Virus record (IMG/VR): IMGVR_UViG_3300046170_000360
Coordinates: 1-20,687 of that record
Length of the DNA stretch: 20,687 nt
Direction: 5' to 3' (one strand)
Source of the DNA: a virus
Part shown: positions 1-7,527 of the stretch, piece by piece
Position numbering within the stretch: position 1 is the first letter of the stretch
How the letters are laid out: every line of letters begins with the position of its first letter
Translations under genes and position numbers: made by a program
The notes under the pieces: generated by a model
What the model was told of the DNA's origin: nothing
Databases searched by the model: none
The model's input: the letters and a program-made list of their open reading frames with translations, nothing else

Positions 1-580
1 TCTGAACCACTTGTTGATTAGGCATTGGTGTAGGTGGTAATGCTGATTGACCCTCTGGATCAGAGTCAGGTAAAAAATCTTCAAGCTCTAAGTCAAATTC
101 ATCAAATAAAGTTAAACTTTGCATAGCAGCATTCATCGCTCTCAATGTAGGTTCTGCTTCAAAGAATACGTTTGCAATACCTGCTCTTTGTGCGAGGTCT
201 TGAAATCTTTCTTGTAGGCCTTCTGATGGAAAGAATGGATCAAATACACCAGCAGTAAGCTCATTGTATTCTGATTTTAGATTTCTTTTATCAAATATTT
301 CATAAGTTTTAGAAGGTGATATTCCAATTGTTCTAGCATTATCAATTGTATTTAACATTTTCTTACGTGCATTAAAGATTTGTTTGTTAGCAATATAATA
401 TCTCTCGATAACATCTTGTGCAGTTTTCATTTCAGTAGGATCAATCTCACCTGTAAATAGTTTTCTAGAATCTGATATTGCTTTTTGATATTCAAATAAT
501 TTAAATCCTAAAGATTTTTCTGGATCAACTTTGATTGGTCTAAACCCAAATATACCAGCTACTTCTCTTGGTACTTTCAT
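1..580 (-). CDS. C-terminal part of giant virion protein, partial at window edge
   Basis: This frame is open without a stop from an ATG at 580 to the left edge, about 193 residues. It begins MKVPREVAGIFGF and is rich in charged helices. Near the edge come an acidic patch (DEFDLELEDF) and a Pro/Gln-rich stretch. It is in the +1 frame relative to the fragment ending at 540. Removing one base near 592-593 joins GEPGK directly to DLRYMKVPRE, so I read it as the continuation of the large protein starting at 3932 rather than a separate gene. The ATG is probably an internal Met. I recognise no catalytic motif. Role inferred from context: internal virion or ejection protein. Confidence 0.7.
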   Translation of the reverse strand, partial: MKVPREVAGIFGFRPIKVDPEKSLGFKLFEYQKAISDSRKLFTGEIDPTEMKTAQDVIERYYIANKQIFNARKKMLNTIDNARTIGISPSKTYEIFDKRNLKSEYNELTAGVFDPFFPSEGLQERFQDLAQRAGIANVFFEAEPTLRAMNAAMQSLTLFDEFDLELEDFLPDSDPEGQSALPPTPMPNQQVVQ

Positions 581-893
581 ATATCTCAGATCCTTTTCCT
601 GGTTCACCTGTAAATGCTTTTATAGTTCTTTGGAAAGGAGCAGTAGTTGGTAGTAATGTTTTAGTTAAGTGTTGCATAATAGTTGCAATTTTTTCTGGCT
701 CAGGAGTTTGATCATTATATAATTGTCTTCCTTCTCTTGTTCTACCTTCTCTAAACCATATATCCATAAATGCTTCTGTATAAATAGATTCTGATATAAA
801 TGGTGATGCAGTTTGACCTGCAGCTTCTGCAATACCTTGAACAAATCCTTTTAATAAAACATCTTCATCTTCTACACCTTCTTGAATATTACG
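540..893 (-). CDS. frameshifted fragment of the giant virion protein
   Basis: This open segment encodes roughly 117 residues, from RNIQEGVEDED near 893, through an internal Met at 767 (MDIWFREGRTREG), to a stop at 540. The residues upstream of 767 read as good protein with no start codon, which shows it is not an independent gene. It is +1 relative to the fragment ending at 889, and removing one base of the AA pair at 895-896 restores continuity (TVL then RNIQEG). Its last residues after GEPGK are out-of-frame, because the protein continues in the next frame. No separate function should be assigned. Confidence 0.6.
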   Translation of the reverse strand, partial: RNIQEGVEDEDVLLKGFVQGIAEAAGQTASPFISESIYTEAFMDIWFREGRTREGRQLYNDQTPEPEKIATIMQHLTKTLLPTTAPFQRTIKAFTGEPGKGSEIYESTKRSSWYIWV

Positions 894-1128
894 TAAGTAC
901 TGTTTGAAAAGGTCTAGTTAAAGTATCATAGACATTATTTTGAGACCAGTTAATGTAGTACAGATCATTTGTTTCAGGATCTCTCATATATATTTTTTGT
1001 GAATCTTTTGCCCACGGTGCAACAAAGTCATTAGCAGCATCTGCTTCTTCGTTAGATACACCAAACATTGCTTGTGATCCTTTAATTAATCCGTAAGGGT
1101 ATTGCACCCATTGCAAGTGTAGTTCCAA
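889..1128 (-). CDS. frameshifted fragment of the giant virion protein
   Basis: A 79-residue open frame with an apparent TTG start at 1128. The first codons are out-of-frame noise. True coding begins near PYGLIKGSQAMFG and runs through FVAPWAKDSQKIYMRD and YYINWSQNNVYDTLTRPFQ to a stop at 889. It is +1 relative to the fragment ending at 1082. Dropping one base of the triple at 1097-1099 gives AMGAIPYGLIKG in a single frame. The composition, with aromatic-rich and membrane-proximal-looking helices, matches the upstream and downstream fragments. Not an independent gene. Confidence 0.55.
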   Translation of the reverse strand: MELHLQWVQYPYGLIKGSQAMFGVSNEEADAANDFVAPWAKDSQKIYMRDPETNDLYYINWSQNNVYDTLTRPFQTVLT

Positions 1129-1597
1129 TTAATCTTTTCCAAGCTAAACCTTTCATAGGGTTTTTACTAGTGAAAGGACTAATTTTTCCTGTAGTAGGAT
1201 CTCTAAAATCTTTCATTATTTGTCTGAAGATACCTGTGCCTGTTCTAAATACTTCTGATGGCCAAGACATAAAATTACCAAAAGGTGACATACGAGCTGC
1301 TCTTACAAATTCACCAACCTTTGCATAGTTTGGAATTGTATCTTGTACTATTTGTGCTACTTCTTTTTTAAGTGCATCATCAGATATTTTAACACCTGCT
1401 TTTTTATATGCATTACCTCTTTGAAGTAATTGAGTTTCATATCCTACAATTTTCCAAATATCATCTTCAGCCACATACATATCTTGCATAAACTTCGCAC
1501 CTTTTTTAATTCCTCTAGATGTTTTTTTACCTAAAGAATTAATCATAGGTTTTAAAATACTATCTGTTGCAATATTACCCTTCACCAAATCTAACAT
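1082..1597 (-). CDS. frameshifted fragment of the giant virion protein
   Basis: A 171-residue open frame. Its apparent ATG at 1597 lies inside the preceding 785-residue frame. Coding probably begins at GNIATDSILKP, just after the stop of that frame, giving the join DVRFGEG to NIATDS if one G of the triple at 1578-1580 is removed. The segment is a lysine-rich helical stretch (KKTSRGIKKGAKFMQDMYVAEDDIWKIVGYETQLLQ) with no recognised catalytic residues. Its last seven residues or so (LRIN) are out of frame, since the protein continues as IPYGLIKG in the next fragment. Part of the same giant protein. Confidence 0.65.
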   Translation of the reverse strand: MLDLVKGNIATDSILKPMINSLGKKTSRGIKKGAKFMQDMYVAEDDIWKIVGYETQLLQRGNAYKKAGVKISDDALKKEVAQIVQDTIPNYAKVGEFVRAARMSPFGNFMSWPSEVFRTGTGIFRQIMKDFRDPTTGKISPFTSKNPMKGLAWKRLIGTTLAMGAIPLRIN

Positions 1598-3932
1598 CTT
1601 TCATTAGATTTCTAAGATCACCAAGCCTTACGTTTGTATTAGTAATACCTAACTCTAAATATTCTCTATATCTTTCTTGTGATATAGGTTTTCTAGGTCC
1701 ACCTACTTGAACACTACCAAAAGCTCTATTCATTGCTTTTCCAAATCCTGGTCCAACAGTTCCATTTGCAAGTGCAAATGCACTAGAACTTAAAAAGTTT
1801 CTTATGTGTGTAGGTATAGATAAAATTGTTTTTGCATACTGTGCACCTGCTTTAGGTGTTAGTAGTAAGTTACGCCAAGCCCAAGAAAAAGTTTTACCTA
1901 ACGCACCTTGGCCTTCAGCTTCACCTCTCATCCAGTTTTGGATATTACTTACGTTAGTAAATCCTTCTGCTATTTCTCTTGTAGTGTATGTGTTTGCTAA
2001 TCTATTAATTAGTACACCATCTTTAAAATATTCTTTTACATATTCATCCATCGGTACAATATCTGCATCAGGTCCAAAAGCTCTTTTTGCAATTAGTGGA
2101 CTACCATGAAAAAATCCTCTTTGACCTAAGGGTGTATCTGATTTTGCAGCTGCTTTCATTGCATCATCTGTATCTAATATTTCATCAAACAATTGATTCT
2201 TTCTAGCAATAGTAGATAGTCTATTCATACCTTCAAAGATTGAGTGTCTTGCATCTTCAATCTCACCAAATAATTCTCTAAATACTTTTGATCCTTTACC
2301 AATTACTTGTAATTCTTTTTTACCACCTGGTAAATCTTTTGTTAAAGTTTGTGCAAATGTTTTTAAACCTGTTGCATCATCTGCAGCTTTAGATAAATTT
2401 TGATATGCAAATGTAGGTAATGTATCTTTTCTTGGATCCATTTTTCTAACTTGTTTTATAATATCGTTGACCATACCTTCTGCTTCTAAATCAGTAATTG
2501 GATTTTTATTTTTTGCAGCGTATCTTTTAAATAAAGCCTTAGCACTATTTATAGAATCTTGGGTTGGTTTATATTTAGAAAAGAAACCAGCTTCTGCATC
2601 TTCAAATATTTCAAATGTATTACCTATATAGTTTTTAACTCTGTTACCCATTATTTTTCTTAAATCTCTAGTAACACCTGTTGGTAAATCTACTTTACCG
2701 CCTGGACCCGCTGCAGTTATTTCTAATAAATCGTTAAATTCTTTTCTAGTTTTTGTTAAAACTTCTACAATATTATCAGCTACAGGATTTCCTTTTTGTG
2801 CACCCATTCTTTTAGTAACTATTTTTCTAAGTTGATTTTTTAAATTAGAATCTATTGGAGCCGTTAGGTCTCCTTCAAACAAAGTATTATCCAATACTTT
2901 TAAAAATTCTTTTCTTTCAGCGACACTAGATGCGTTAAAAAATTTTCTAAATTCTGGAAATACTTTATCAACTTCTGTATCTATACGAGCTACCATTTCT
3001 TCTGAAAAGTTTGTATCTCTCATTTGTCTTGCTTTTTGAGTTTGTTTTGCAAGAGCTATCTCTTCAGGTTTAGTACCTCTAAATCTAAATACACTTCCTA
3101 ATTTATCTAATCCTCTTTCTATTTTAGAACTACTGTATGCAAGTTCTTTTCCTCTTTTAGCTAATGCTTTTGCACCCGCTCCTACACCATATACAAATGG
3201 AGTAAGTAATATAGATTCAGAACCAAACTTTAATCTGTTTGCTAATTTTCTAGATGCATCTTCTGCAGGATCTTCAGAAATATCTCTATCTAATTCTGTA
3301 GGACCTCCCTCAAATAAATCTCCAAACGTACCTATTTTTTCTACATCAGCTACTAACGTTTCTCCAGCTGCACCACCTGCAACTACTGCTGCAAATCTTT
3401 GTTTACCTGATAAATCATTTAATTGTTTTGCTTTAGCTGTACCTTTTTTAAGATTTTTTCCTTTAAAGTTTACATACTTACCAGCTCTTTTTGCTTTTAA
3501 AGCTTTAGCAGCCATTGTTGCTGCTTTTGCACCTGCACCACCTGGTACAGCAATTTGAACAAAAGCTTCTGTTAATTTACCAATAGCTCTTTGTTCTGCA
3601 ATTTCTTCAAAAGGATTTAAGTCATCAAAAAATTGTTCAACTGATGCTGCTGTATCTGTATCTACACCCAAGTCAATTAACTCTGCACCTAAAGATACAA
3701 CTCCTTCACCTACTTTAATAACACCGGATGCTAAACCTGCTGCAAAAGCAGTAGCTCCACTTACTTCATTATTATCTTCAGCGTCTGCTAATTCAATATC
3801 AGTTTCATCAAGACCTGCTTTTACTAAGTCTTGTTTGTTTTGTTCTTGTGATTGTTTTTGTTTTTCTTTACCAGGTATAGATTTCTCTAAGACCAGTTTC
3901 CCTGTAATTGGATCTATGACTAGAGTAGCCAT
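1575..3932 (-). CDS. giant internal virion/ejection-type protein, N-terminal 785 residues
   Basis: The ATG at 3932 follows a good GGAG ribosome site, 2 nt after the previous stop. The first 30 residues contain a Lys/Gln-rich tract (about 20-36), followed by Gly/Ala-rich amphipathic stretches (about 60-90 and 120-145) that could contact membrane. Residues 260-600 are long charged helical segments, and the end is aromatic and helical. No lysozyme, protease or transglycosylase motif is evident. Length, position after the nozzle and composition fit phage internal virion proteins ejected with DNA; large polyvalent phage proteins are an alternative. The frame stops at 1575 after DVRFGEG, but coding continues in the +1 frame through four fragments to the window edge, giving at least about 1,300 residues. 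Whether the stop is real, programmed or an assembly error cannot be told here. Confidence 0.75.
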   Translation of the reverse strand: MATLVIDPITGKLVLEKSIPGKEKQKQSQEQNKQDLVKAGLDETDIELADAEDNNEVSGATAFAAGLASGVIKVGEGVVSLGAELIDLGVDTDTAASVEQFFDDLNPFEEIAEQRAIGKLTEAFVQIAVPGGAGAKAATMAAKALKAKRAGKYVNFKGKNLKKGTAKAKQLNDLSGKQRFAAVVAGGAAGETLVADVEKIGTFGDLFEGGPTELDRDISEDPAEDASRKLANRLKFGSESILLTPFVYGVGAGAKALAKRGKELAYSSSKIERGLDKLGSVFRFRGTKPEEIALAKQTQKARQMRDTNFSEEMVARIDTEVDKVFPEFRKFFNASSVAERKEFLKVLDNTLFEGDLTAPIDSNLKNQLRKIVTKRMGAQKGNPVADNIVEVLTKTRKEFNDLLEITAAGPGGKVDLPTGVTRDLRKIMGNRVKNYIGNTFEIFEDAEAGFFSKYKPTQDSINSAKALFKRYAAKNKNPITDLEAEGMVNDIIKQVRKMDPRKDTLPTFAYQNLSKAADDATGLKTFAQTLTKDLPGGKKELQVIGKGSKVFRELFGEIEDARHSIFEGMNRLSTIARKNQLFDEILDTDDAMKAAAKSDTPLGQRGFFHGSPLIAKRAFGPDADIVPMDEYVKEYFKDGVLINRLANTYTTREIAEGFTNVSNIQNWMRGEAEGQGALGKTFSWAWRNLLLTPKAGAQYAKTILSIPTHIRNFLSSSAFALANGTVGPGFGKAMNRAFGSVQVGGPRKPISQERYREYLELGITNTNVRLGDLRNLMKDVRFGEG

Positions 3933-3934
3933 GT

Positions 3935-4642
3935 TTACTCCGTACCATCAACGTCTAATGGTTCTAAAGTTATTGGATTTAATTCTGTAAAACTACCGTC
4001 TGAGTTTCTTCTGTAAGCTTTTCCTTCACCTGGATCATATGTTAAACCTCCTATTGGAACTGCTCCAAAATCAGGTTCATACTTTTTACTTTTTTTACTA
4101 TATTCATAACCTAGTTCGTAATAAGGTTGATTCTTATGTTTTAATCTAAAGTCAGCTAAGTTAGATGCACCTTGTTTAATTTGTGGAATATTTGAAGTAG
4201 AATATAAATCTGTTAATACTTCAAACTGTGCTTCATCTGTTTGCGCTGCAAAAAAATCTTTATTAGATGCTTTTATTCTAGCTAGTCTTTCAGCTCTCTC
4301 TGCTTCAATGTCCATTACTTCACCTTCTAATGCTAATTTTTTCTTTAGCTGTCCTCTTGCAGATAAGTCTTTAAATAACTGAGCTGTAGGTGCTTTTGCA
4401 GCTGTAGCTATATCACCTAATGTACTACCTGTAGAAGGTTGAGACATTAAATTTAATCCGCCTTGAATTAAAAATTGATTTAGTGGACTAATACCTTGAT
4501 CAGGAAATTGTTCTGCAATTTTTTGAAGTCTTTCTGCAGTAGTTCCATCTTGAAAATTTTCTCTGTCTTCAATACCAGACATAATACCATTCATGTTAGT
4601 AGAACCACCTCTAAACATAGGTCTTCTAAATACTCTACTCAT
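3935..4642 (-). CDS. virion-associated protein of unknown function
   Basis: A 235-residue protein whose ATG overlaps the previous stop as TAATG, preceded by GGAG, so translation is probably coupled. The N-terminus is basic with the motif RRPMFRGGSTNMNGIMSG, a style of start I associate with structural genes of AT-rich marine phages. Residues about 90-130 form a probable coiled coil (KKKLALEGEVMDIEAERAERL). The C-terminal third is Tyr/Gly/Pro-rich (EPDFGAVPIGGLTYDPGEGKAYRR), suggesting a beta segment. It sits between two internal-virion-type genes and is probably part of the same ejected complex or a tail-hub accessory. That role is inferred from position only. Confidence 0.7.
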   Translation of the reverse strand: MSRVFRRPMFRGGSTNMNGIMSGIEDRENFQDGTTAERLQKIAEQFPDQGISPLNQFLIQGGLNLMSQPSTGSTLGDIATAAKAPTAQLFKDLSARGQLKKKLALEGEVMDIEAERAERLARIKASNKDFFAAQTDEAQFEVLTDLYSTSNIPQIKQGASNLADFRLKHKNQPYYELGYEYSKKSKKYEPDFGAVPIGGLTYDPGEGKAYRRNSDGSFTELNPITLEPLDVDGTE

Positions 4643-5445
4643 TATTTTAATGCTCCGTAGATACCAGCTAACGTAGAACCTGCTCCTAATAAAGATGATA
4701 ATCCACTTGGATTAGGAGTAATTTGTTGAATTGATTGTCCAGGGTAACCAGCTATTAAACTTGTTACACCTTGACCATATTGTTGTGCAGCTGTTAATGG
4801 TTGATTTAAATTTTGTATATTTAATTGTTGTTGAGCAGCTAGTTCAGCTTGTCTTTGTTGTTGTAATGCACCACCCATTGTACTTAGTGCACCAATGTCT
4901 GCTCCTTGTAATGCAGGTACTTGTCCGGCTAAATTCATTTGTTGACCAAATTGTTGTGCAGCTAATTGATTAGCTTGTCCAAAACCTTGTTGCAATAATT
5001 GTGCTTGTAATGCAGCTCTGTTTCTATTTGATGCTGCTCCATATTCTGCTTCAGCTACACCTTGTCTTGCACCACCAAAAGCTCCTGCTTGAATTGCACT
5101 TTGAGCTATTCCGGGTATTCCTTTTTGTGCTTGAATATCATATTCTTGTAAAGTTGCATCAATGACATCTTGTTGATACGGAGACATGTAAGATTTATAA
5201 GCATCAGGTCCTGTCGCTGCTTCTGCTGCTTGTACATATGGTTGATAAGAACCAATACCAGCTTGCAATTTTTTTATTGCTTCTTGTTGTAATGGATCTT
5301 GTCCAGCTACAAATTGTGGACCATATACTTTTGAAAGATCAGCGGCTTTATAATCACCTACTGCTGTTGATAAATCACCTAAATAAGTTTTACCTGCTGC
5401 TTCTATAAACTCTGGTGGTAATACTCTTGTTTCTGAAACTGCCAT
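4642..5445 (-). CDS. Ala/Gln-rich internal virion protein
   Basis: A 267-residue protein starting in a TAATG overlap with a GGGAGAG ribosome site inside the upstream gene. It has an ordinary N-terminal domain (LPPEFIEAAGKTYLGDL), then a central helical region from about residue 85. That region includes MSPYQQDVIDATLQEYD, AGAFGGARQGVAEAEYG and long stretches dominated by Ala, Gln and Leu. The C-terminus is small-residue rich and hydrophobic (LSSLLGAGSTLAGIYGALK), which could insert in or associate with a membrane. Such Ala/Gln-rich proteins next to long virion proteins are typical of phage DNA-ejection proteins. That assignment is from composition and context, not a recognised catalytic motif. 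Confidence 0.7.
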   Translation of the reverse strand: MAVSETRVLPPEFIEAAGKTYLGDLSTAVGDYKAADLSKVYGPQFVAGQDPLQQEAIKKLQAGIGSYQPYVQAAEAATGPDAYKSYMSPYQQDVIDATLQEYDIQAQKGIPGIAQSAIQAGAFGGARQGVAEAEYGAASNRNRAALQAQLLQQGFGQANQLAAQQFGQQMNLAGQVPALQGADIGALSTMGGALQQQRQAELAAQQQLNIQNLNQPLTAAQQYGQGVTSLIAGYPGQSIQQITPNPSGLSSLLGAGSTLAGIYGALK

Positions 5446-6746
5446 TATACTCTCCCGCCTTTTTCTAATTTTTTCATCATGTCATACATACGTTGTGCAC
5501 CTTTGTTGACATTACCGTCACCCATTCCTCTTACAGCGTCAGCTGTAAATACAAATTCGTTGTTTGATAACATTGCAGGAATGTCATCTGCCTTTTCTTT
5601 TACACCAACTGGAGGAATAAATCCACCTGTTTCTCGTAAATCTAGCTCAGTAATTCCAGCAGGATTTTGATTTAATGGTAAGTCCATGATGCCTGAGGCC
5701 TGAACCGCGTTTTCTTCTGGATTACCCATTGCAAAACCCATTCTACCACCATTAGCCATCTTTTCTTCATATCGTTCAAAGTCTCTAGTAATACCTTCAC
5801 TAGCTTTACCAAAGAATGGCATTAACATTTTGTTATATTTTTCTTTTGTGATCTGTCCCTTTTCTAAGGCTTCATCTAAATACATTTTAAACATATACAT
5901 TGTAGTCGAAGGAGAAACACCACCTTTAGTTTCTTTTACAAACTCTAAATTTTCTTTTAATGATTTTTCTGCAGGCATTGGATTAGAAGTGGTTGTGTCC
6001 ATTTGCAATCCTCTTGGAAGATCTTCCATGTTATTACCTGTGTATGTAGGATCACCTGTTCCATCATCGTATCCCATTCTGCCACCCATGTATGCGGGTT
6101 CTCTATATGTGTTTGCTGCAGTAGTGGTTCCTTTTACACTATTAAATAATTCATCTATTTCTATTACAGACATATTTTCTACCATGTCTCCATATCCTTT
6201 TTTAATTAAAAAATCTTTTTTAGGATTTGTTCCATCATCGTATCCTATTCTACCACCATCCGCTTTATATTCAGCCATGTTAGCTTCTACAAATTCATTA
6301 ACTTCTTGATCAGTAGCATTTTTATTTAGATTTTTATAATACTGTGAAAGATAACTTCTTAAAGCTGCAGGGTTTCTTTTTATTTCTTCTGCTTGTTCAC
6401 CTGAAATACCTTGTGATGCAAATATACCAGCAAGTGCGCCGGCACCTAGTATACCTGCTTTACCTGCTAATTTATCTCCTAAAAAATTTTTAGCTCCAGA
6501 TAACATAGATCCAAAAGGACTTTGCATAATATCTCCACCAATACTTAAAGCTTTCAAAGGATTTAAACTACCCTTACCAAAAAAACCAGCTAGTCCTCCA
6601 GGCATCAATGCATTAGCACCAAAACCTAATATAGCTGCTTTACCTATAGGTGATTTAACTATTTTTTTAACAGTTTTACCAATAGACTTTACTAGACTTC
6701 CTAGTCCGTACATTTGTCTTGGCATTTGTGATCTTGAAATTGGCAT
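5445..6746 (-). CDS. tail/virion protein with GGR(I/M)G motifs
   Basis: A 433-residue protein. Residues 1-115 are Gly/Ala/Leu-rich and hydrophobic (SPIGKAAILGFGANALMPGG; AGILGAGALAGIF), suggesting membrane-active helices. A short motif then recurs: GGRIGYDDG at 164-172, GGRMGYDDG at 221-229, GGRMGFAMG at 333-341, and a terminal GGRV. Residues about 373-427 form a conserved-looking phage domain (ADDIPAMLSNNEFVFTADAV, then GMGDGN and GAQRMYDMMKKLE) that I have seen in many phage structural proteins without a known function. The ATG at 6746 has no Shine-Dalgarno; a promoter-like sequence ends 10 nt before it, so a leaderless transcript is possible. It ends in a TAATG overlap with the next gene. 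Confidence 0.75.
   Translation of the reverse strand: MPISRSQMPRQMYGLGSLVKSIGKTVKKIVKSPIGKAAILGFGANALMPGGLAGFFGKGSLNPLKALSIGGDIMQSPFGSMLSGAKNFLGDKLAGKAGILGAGALAGIFASQGISGEQAEEIKRNPAALRSYLSQYYKNLNKNATDQEVNEFVEANMAEYKADGGRIGYDDGTNPKKDFLIKKGYGDMVENMSVIEIDELFNSVKGTTTAANTYREPAYMGGRMGYDDGTGDPTYTGNNMEDLPRGLQMDTTTSNPMPAEKSLKENLEFVKETKGGVSPSTTMYMFKMYLDEALEKGQITKEKYNKMLMPFFGKASEGITRDFERYEEKMANGGRMGFAMGNPEENAVQASGIMDLPLNQNPAGITELDLRETGGFIPPVGVKEKADDIPAMLSNNEFVFTADAVRGMGDGNVNKGAQRMYDMMKKLEKGGRV
6057..6257 (-). repeat. pair of 30-bp direct repeats coding the GGR(I/M)GYDDG motif
   Basis: Positions 6057-6086 and 6228-6257 are near-identical 30-mers (two mismatches by eye). On the minus strand they encode GGRMGYDDGT and GGRIGYDDGT. 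A third, more diverged coding copy lies near 5740. Conservation at DNA level as well as protein level suggests recent duplication of the motif inside this gene. Confidence 0.7.
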
Positions 6747-6756
6747 AATTTTATTA

Positions 6757-6785
6757 ATTATATATAATAATCCCTTGTTTTACAA
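6757..6785 (-). promoter_or_regulatory. sigma70-like promoter before the GGRxG protein gene
   Basis: A -35-like TTGTAA at 6785-6780 and a perfect TATAAT at 6762-6757 are separated by 17 bp. The -35 starts immediately after the TAG stop of the upstream gene, and the -10 ends exactly 10 nt before the ATG at 6746. The gene has no ribosome-binding site, so a leaderless transcript would make sense. AT-rich DNA gives such matches by chance. The support comes from the same geometry recurring at two other gaps. Confidence 0.4.
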
Positions 6786-7028
6786 CTAGTCTGATCCTGC
6801 ACCTAAAGGTGGCATTGCTGCTACTTTTACTTTTAAAGATCTTGTTATTTCTTCTCTAATTGTAGGAGTAGATGTATTTGCAATATCATCCTCAGCCTCT
6901 TGATCAGAGTTATATTCTTGATTAGTTCTAGTATTACGTAATACTACTTCAGTTTCACACTTTACGACTGGTACTTTTTTACCATTTATCATTGTGTATG
7001 CTACTGATCCTTCTTCTTTAAACGCCAT
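6786..7028 (-). CDS. small conserved phage virion-type protein
   Basis: An 80-residue protein with an excellent AAGGAG ribosome site 6 nt before its ATG. The sequence reads as a small beta-rich domain (VAYTMINGKKVPVVKCETEVVLRN) followed by an acidic linker with YNSDQEAEDDIAN and a C-terminal strand (SLKVKVAAMPPL). The YNSDQEAEDD signature recurs, from memory, in small structural-region proteins of marine phages, where it is unassigned. It lies 9 nt after the 109-residue virion-type gene. A minor head or tail component is the most likely role, by context. Confidence 0.7.
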   Translation of the reverse strand: MAFKEEGSVAYTMINGKKVPVVKCETEVVLRNTRTNQEYNSDQEAEDDIANTSTPTIREEITRSLKVKVAAMPPLGAGSD

Positions 7029-7037
7029 GTTTTCTCC

Positions 7038-7367
7038 TTAGTCTCGGTTAATTTCAAGTATTGATGATATAACATGCAGACGGTTAGCATCCGCAGCTGT
7101 AACTTTTAATACTTCATTTTCTTCTAGTATAACAGGATGTGTTAAAAATTCTACCGTTGCATGTCCTGCTACAGATTTTACATCAAATAATACAAACACA
7201 TTACTAGAAGCATCTGTTATAGTAACAGTAAGCGTGCTACCATTATTACTATCATCACAAACCATAATAGATTTTACAATAGCTCTTGAGTCAGAGGGTA
7301 CTGTATACAAGACTGTTTCACTTGTAGTTGTTAAATCTAACTTTGCATTTTTATAAATATTAGCCAC
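7038..7367 (-). CDS. small beta-rich phage structural protein
   Basis: A 109-residue protein starting at a GTG (7367) that overlaps the stop of the upstream 55-residue gene within the 8-mer GTGGCTAA. It begins MANIYKNAKLDLTTTSETVLYTVPS and consists of alternating beta strands (AIVKSIMVCDDSNNGSTLTV; NVFVLFDVKSVAG; PVILEENEVLKVTAADANRL). This pattern is common in small phage proteins that decorate capsids or sit at the head-tail interface. Assignment as a structural protein is from pattern and position. No enzyme motif is present. Confidence 0.7.
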   Translation of the reverse strand: MANIYKNAKLDLTTTSETVLYTVPSDSRAIVKSIMVCDDSNNGSTLTVTITDASSNVFVLFDVKSVAGHATVEFLTHPVILEENEVLKVTAADANRLHVISSILEINRD

Positions 7368-7527
7368 TTACAAACCAAGAAAATCTTTCTTGCTCCTGTT
7401 TTTGTTCATTTAAAAATGTAGAGTTTAATTGTTCTACTATTAAAGAAATAGCTCTATTAATTTGTTTTTGGTTAGAAAAGTCATACTCTTCTTTTGGTTC
7501 AGGTAATCTAACTACTACTTTAGCCAT
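7360..7527 (-). CDS. 55-residue small protein of unknown function
   Basis: This short frame fills what would otherwise be an unexplained 150-bp gap. It runs from an ATG at 7527, inside the 8-mer ATGGCTAA that also holds the stop of the upstream gene, to TAA at 7360-7362, inside GTGGCTAA where the next gene starts. The protein begins MAKVVVRLPEPKEEYDFSNQ and continues as a helix rich in Gln, Asn and Glu (INRAISLIVEQLNSTFLNEQ), ending WFVSG. Tight overlaps on both sides and a protein-like sequence argue it is real. It could be a small tail or head-tail adaptor component, but I do not recognise it. Confidence 0.75.
   Translation of the reverse strand: MAKVVVRLPEPKEEYDFSNQKQINRAISLIVEQLNSTFLNEQKQEQERFSWFVSG

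Noticed and set aside
5830-6309. 159-residue plus-strand open frame
   Set aside because: It lies entirely within the well-supported minus-strand 433-residue gene, has no ribosome site and does not read like a natural protein.
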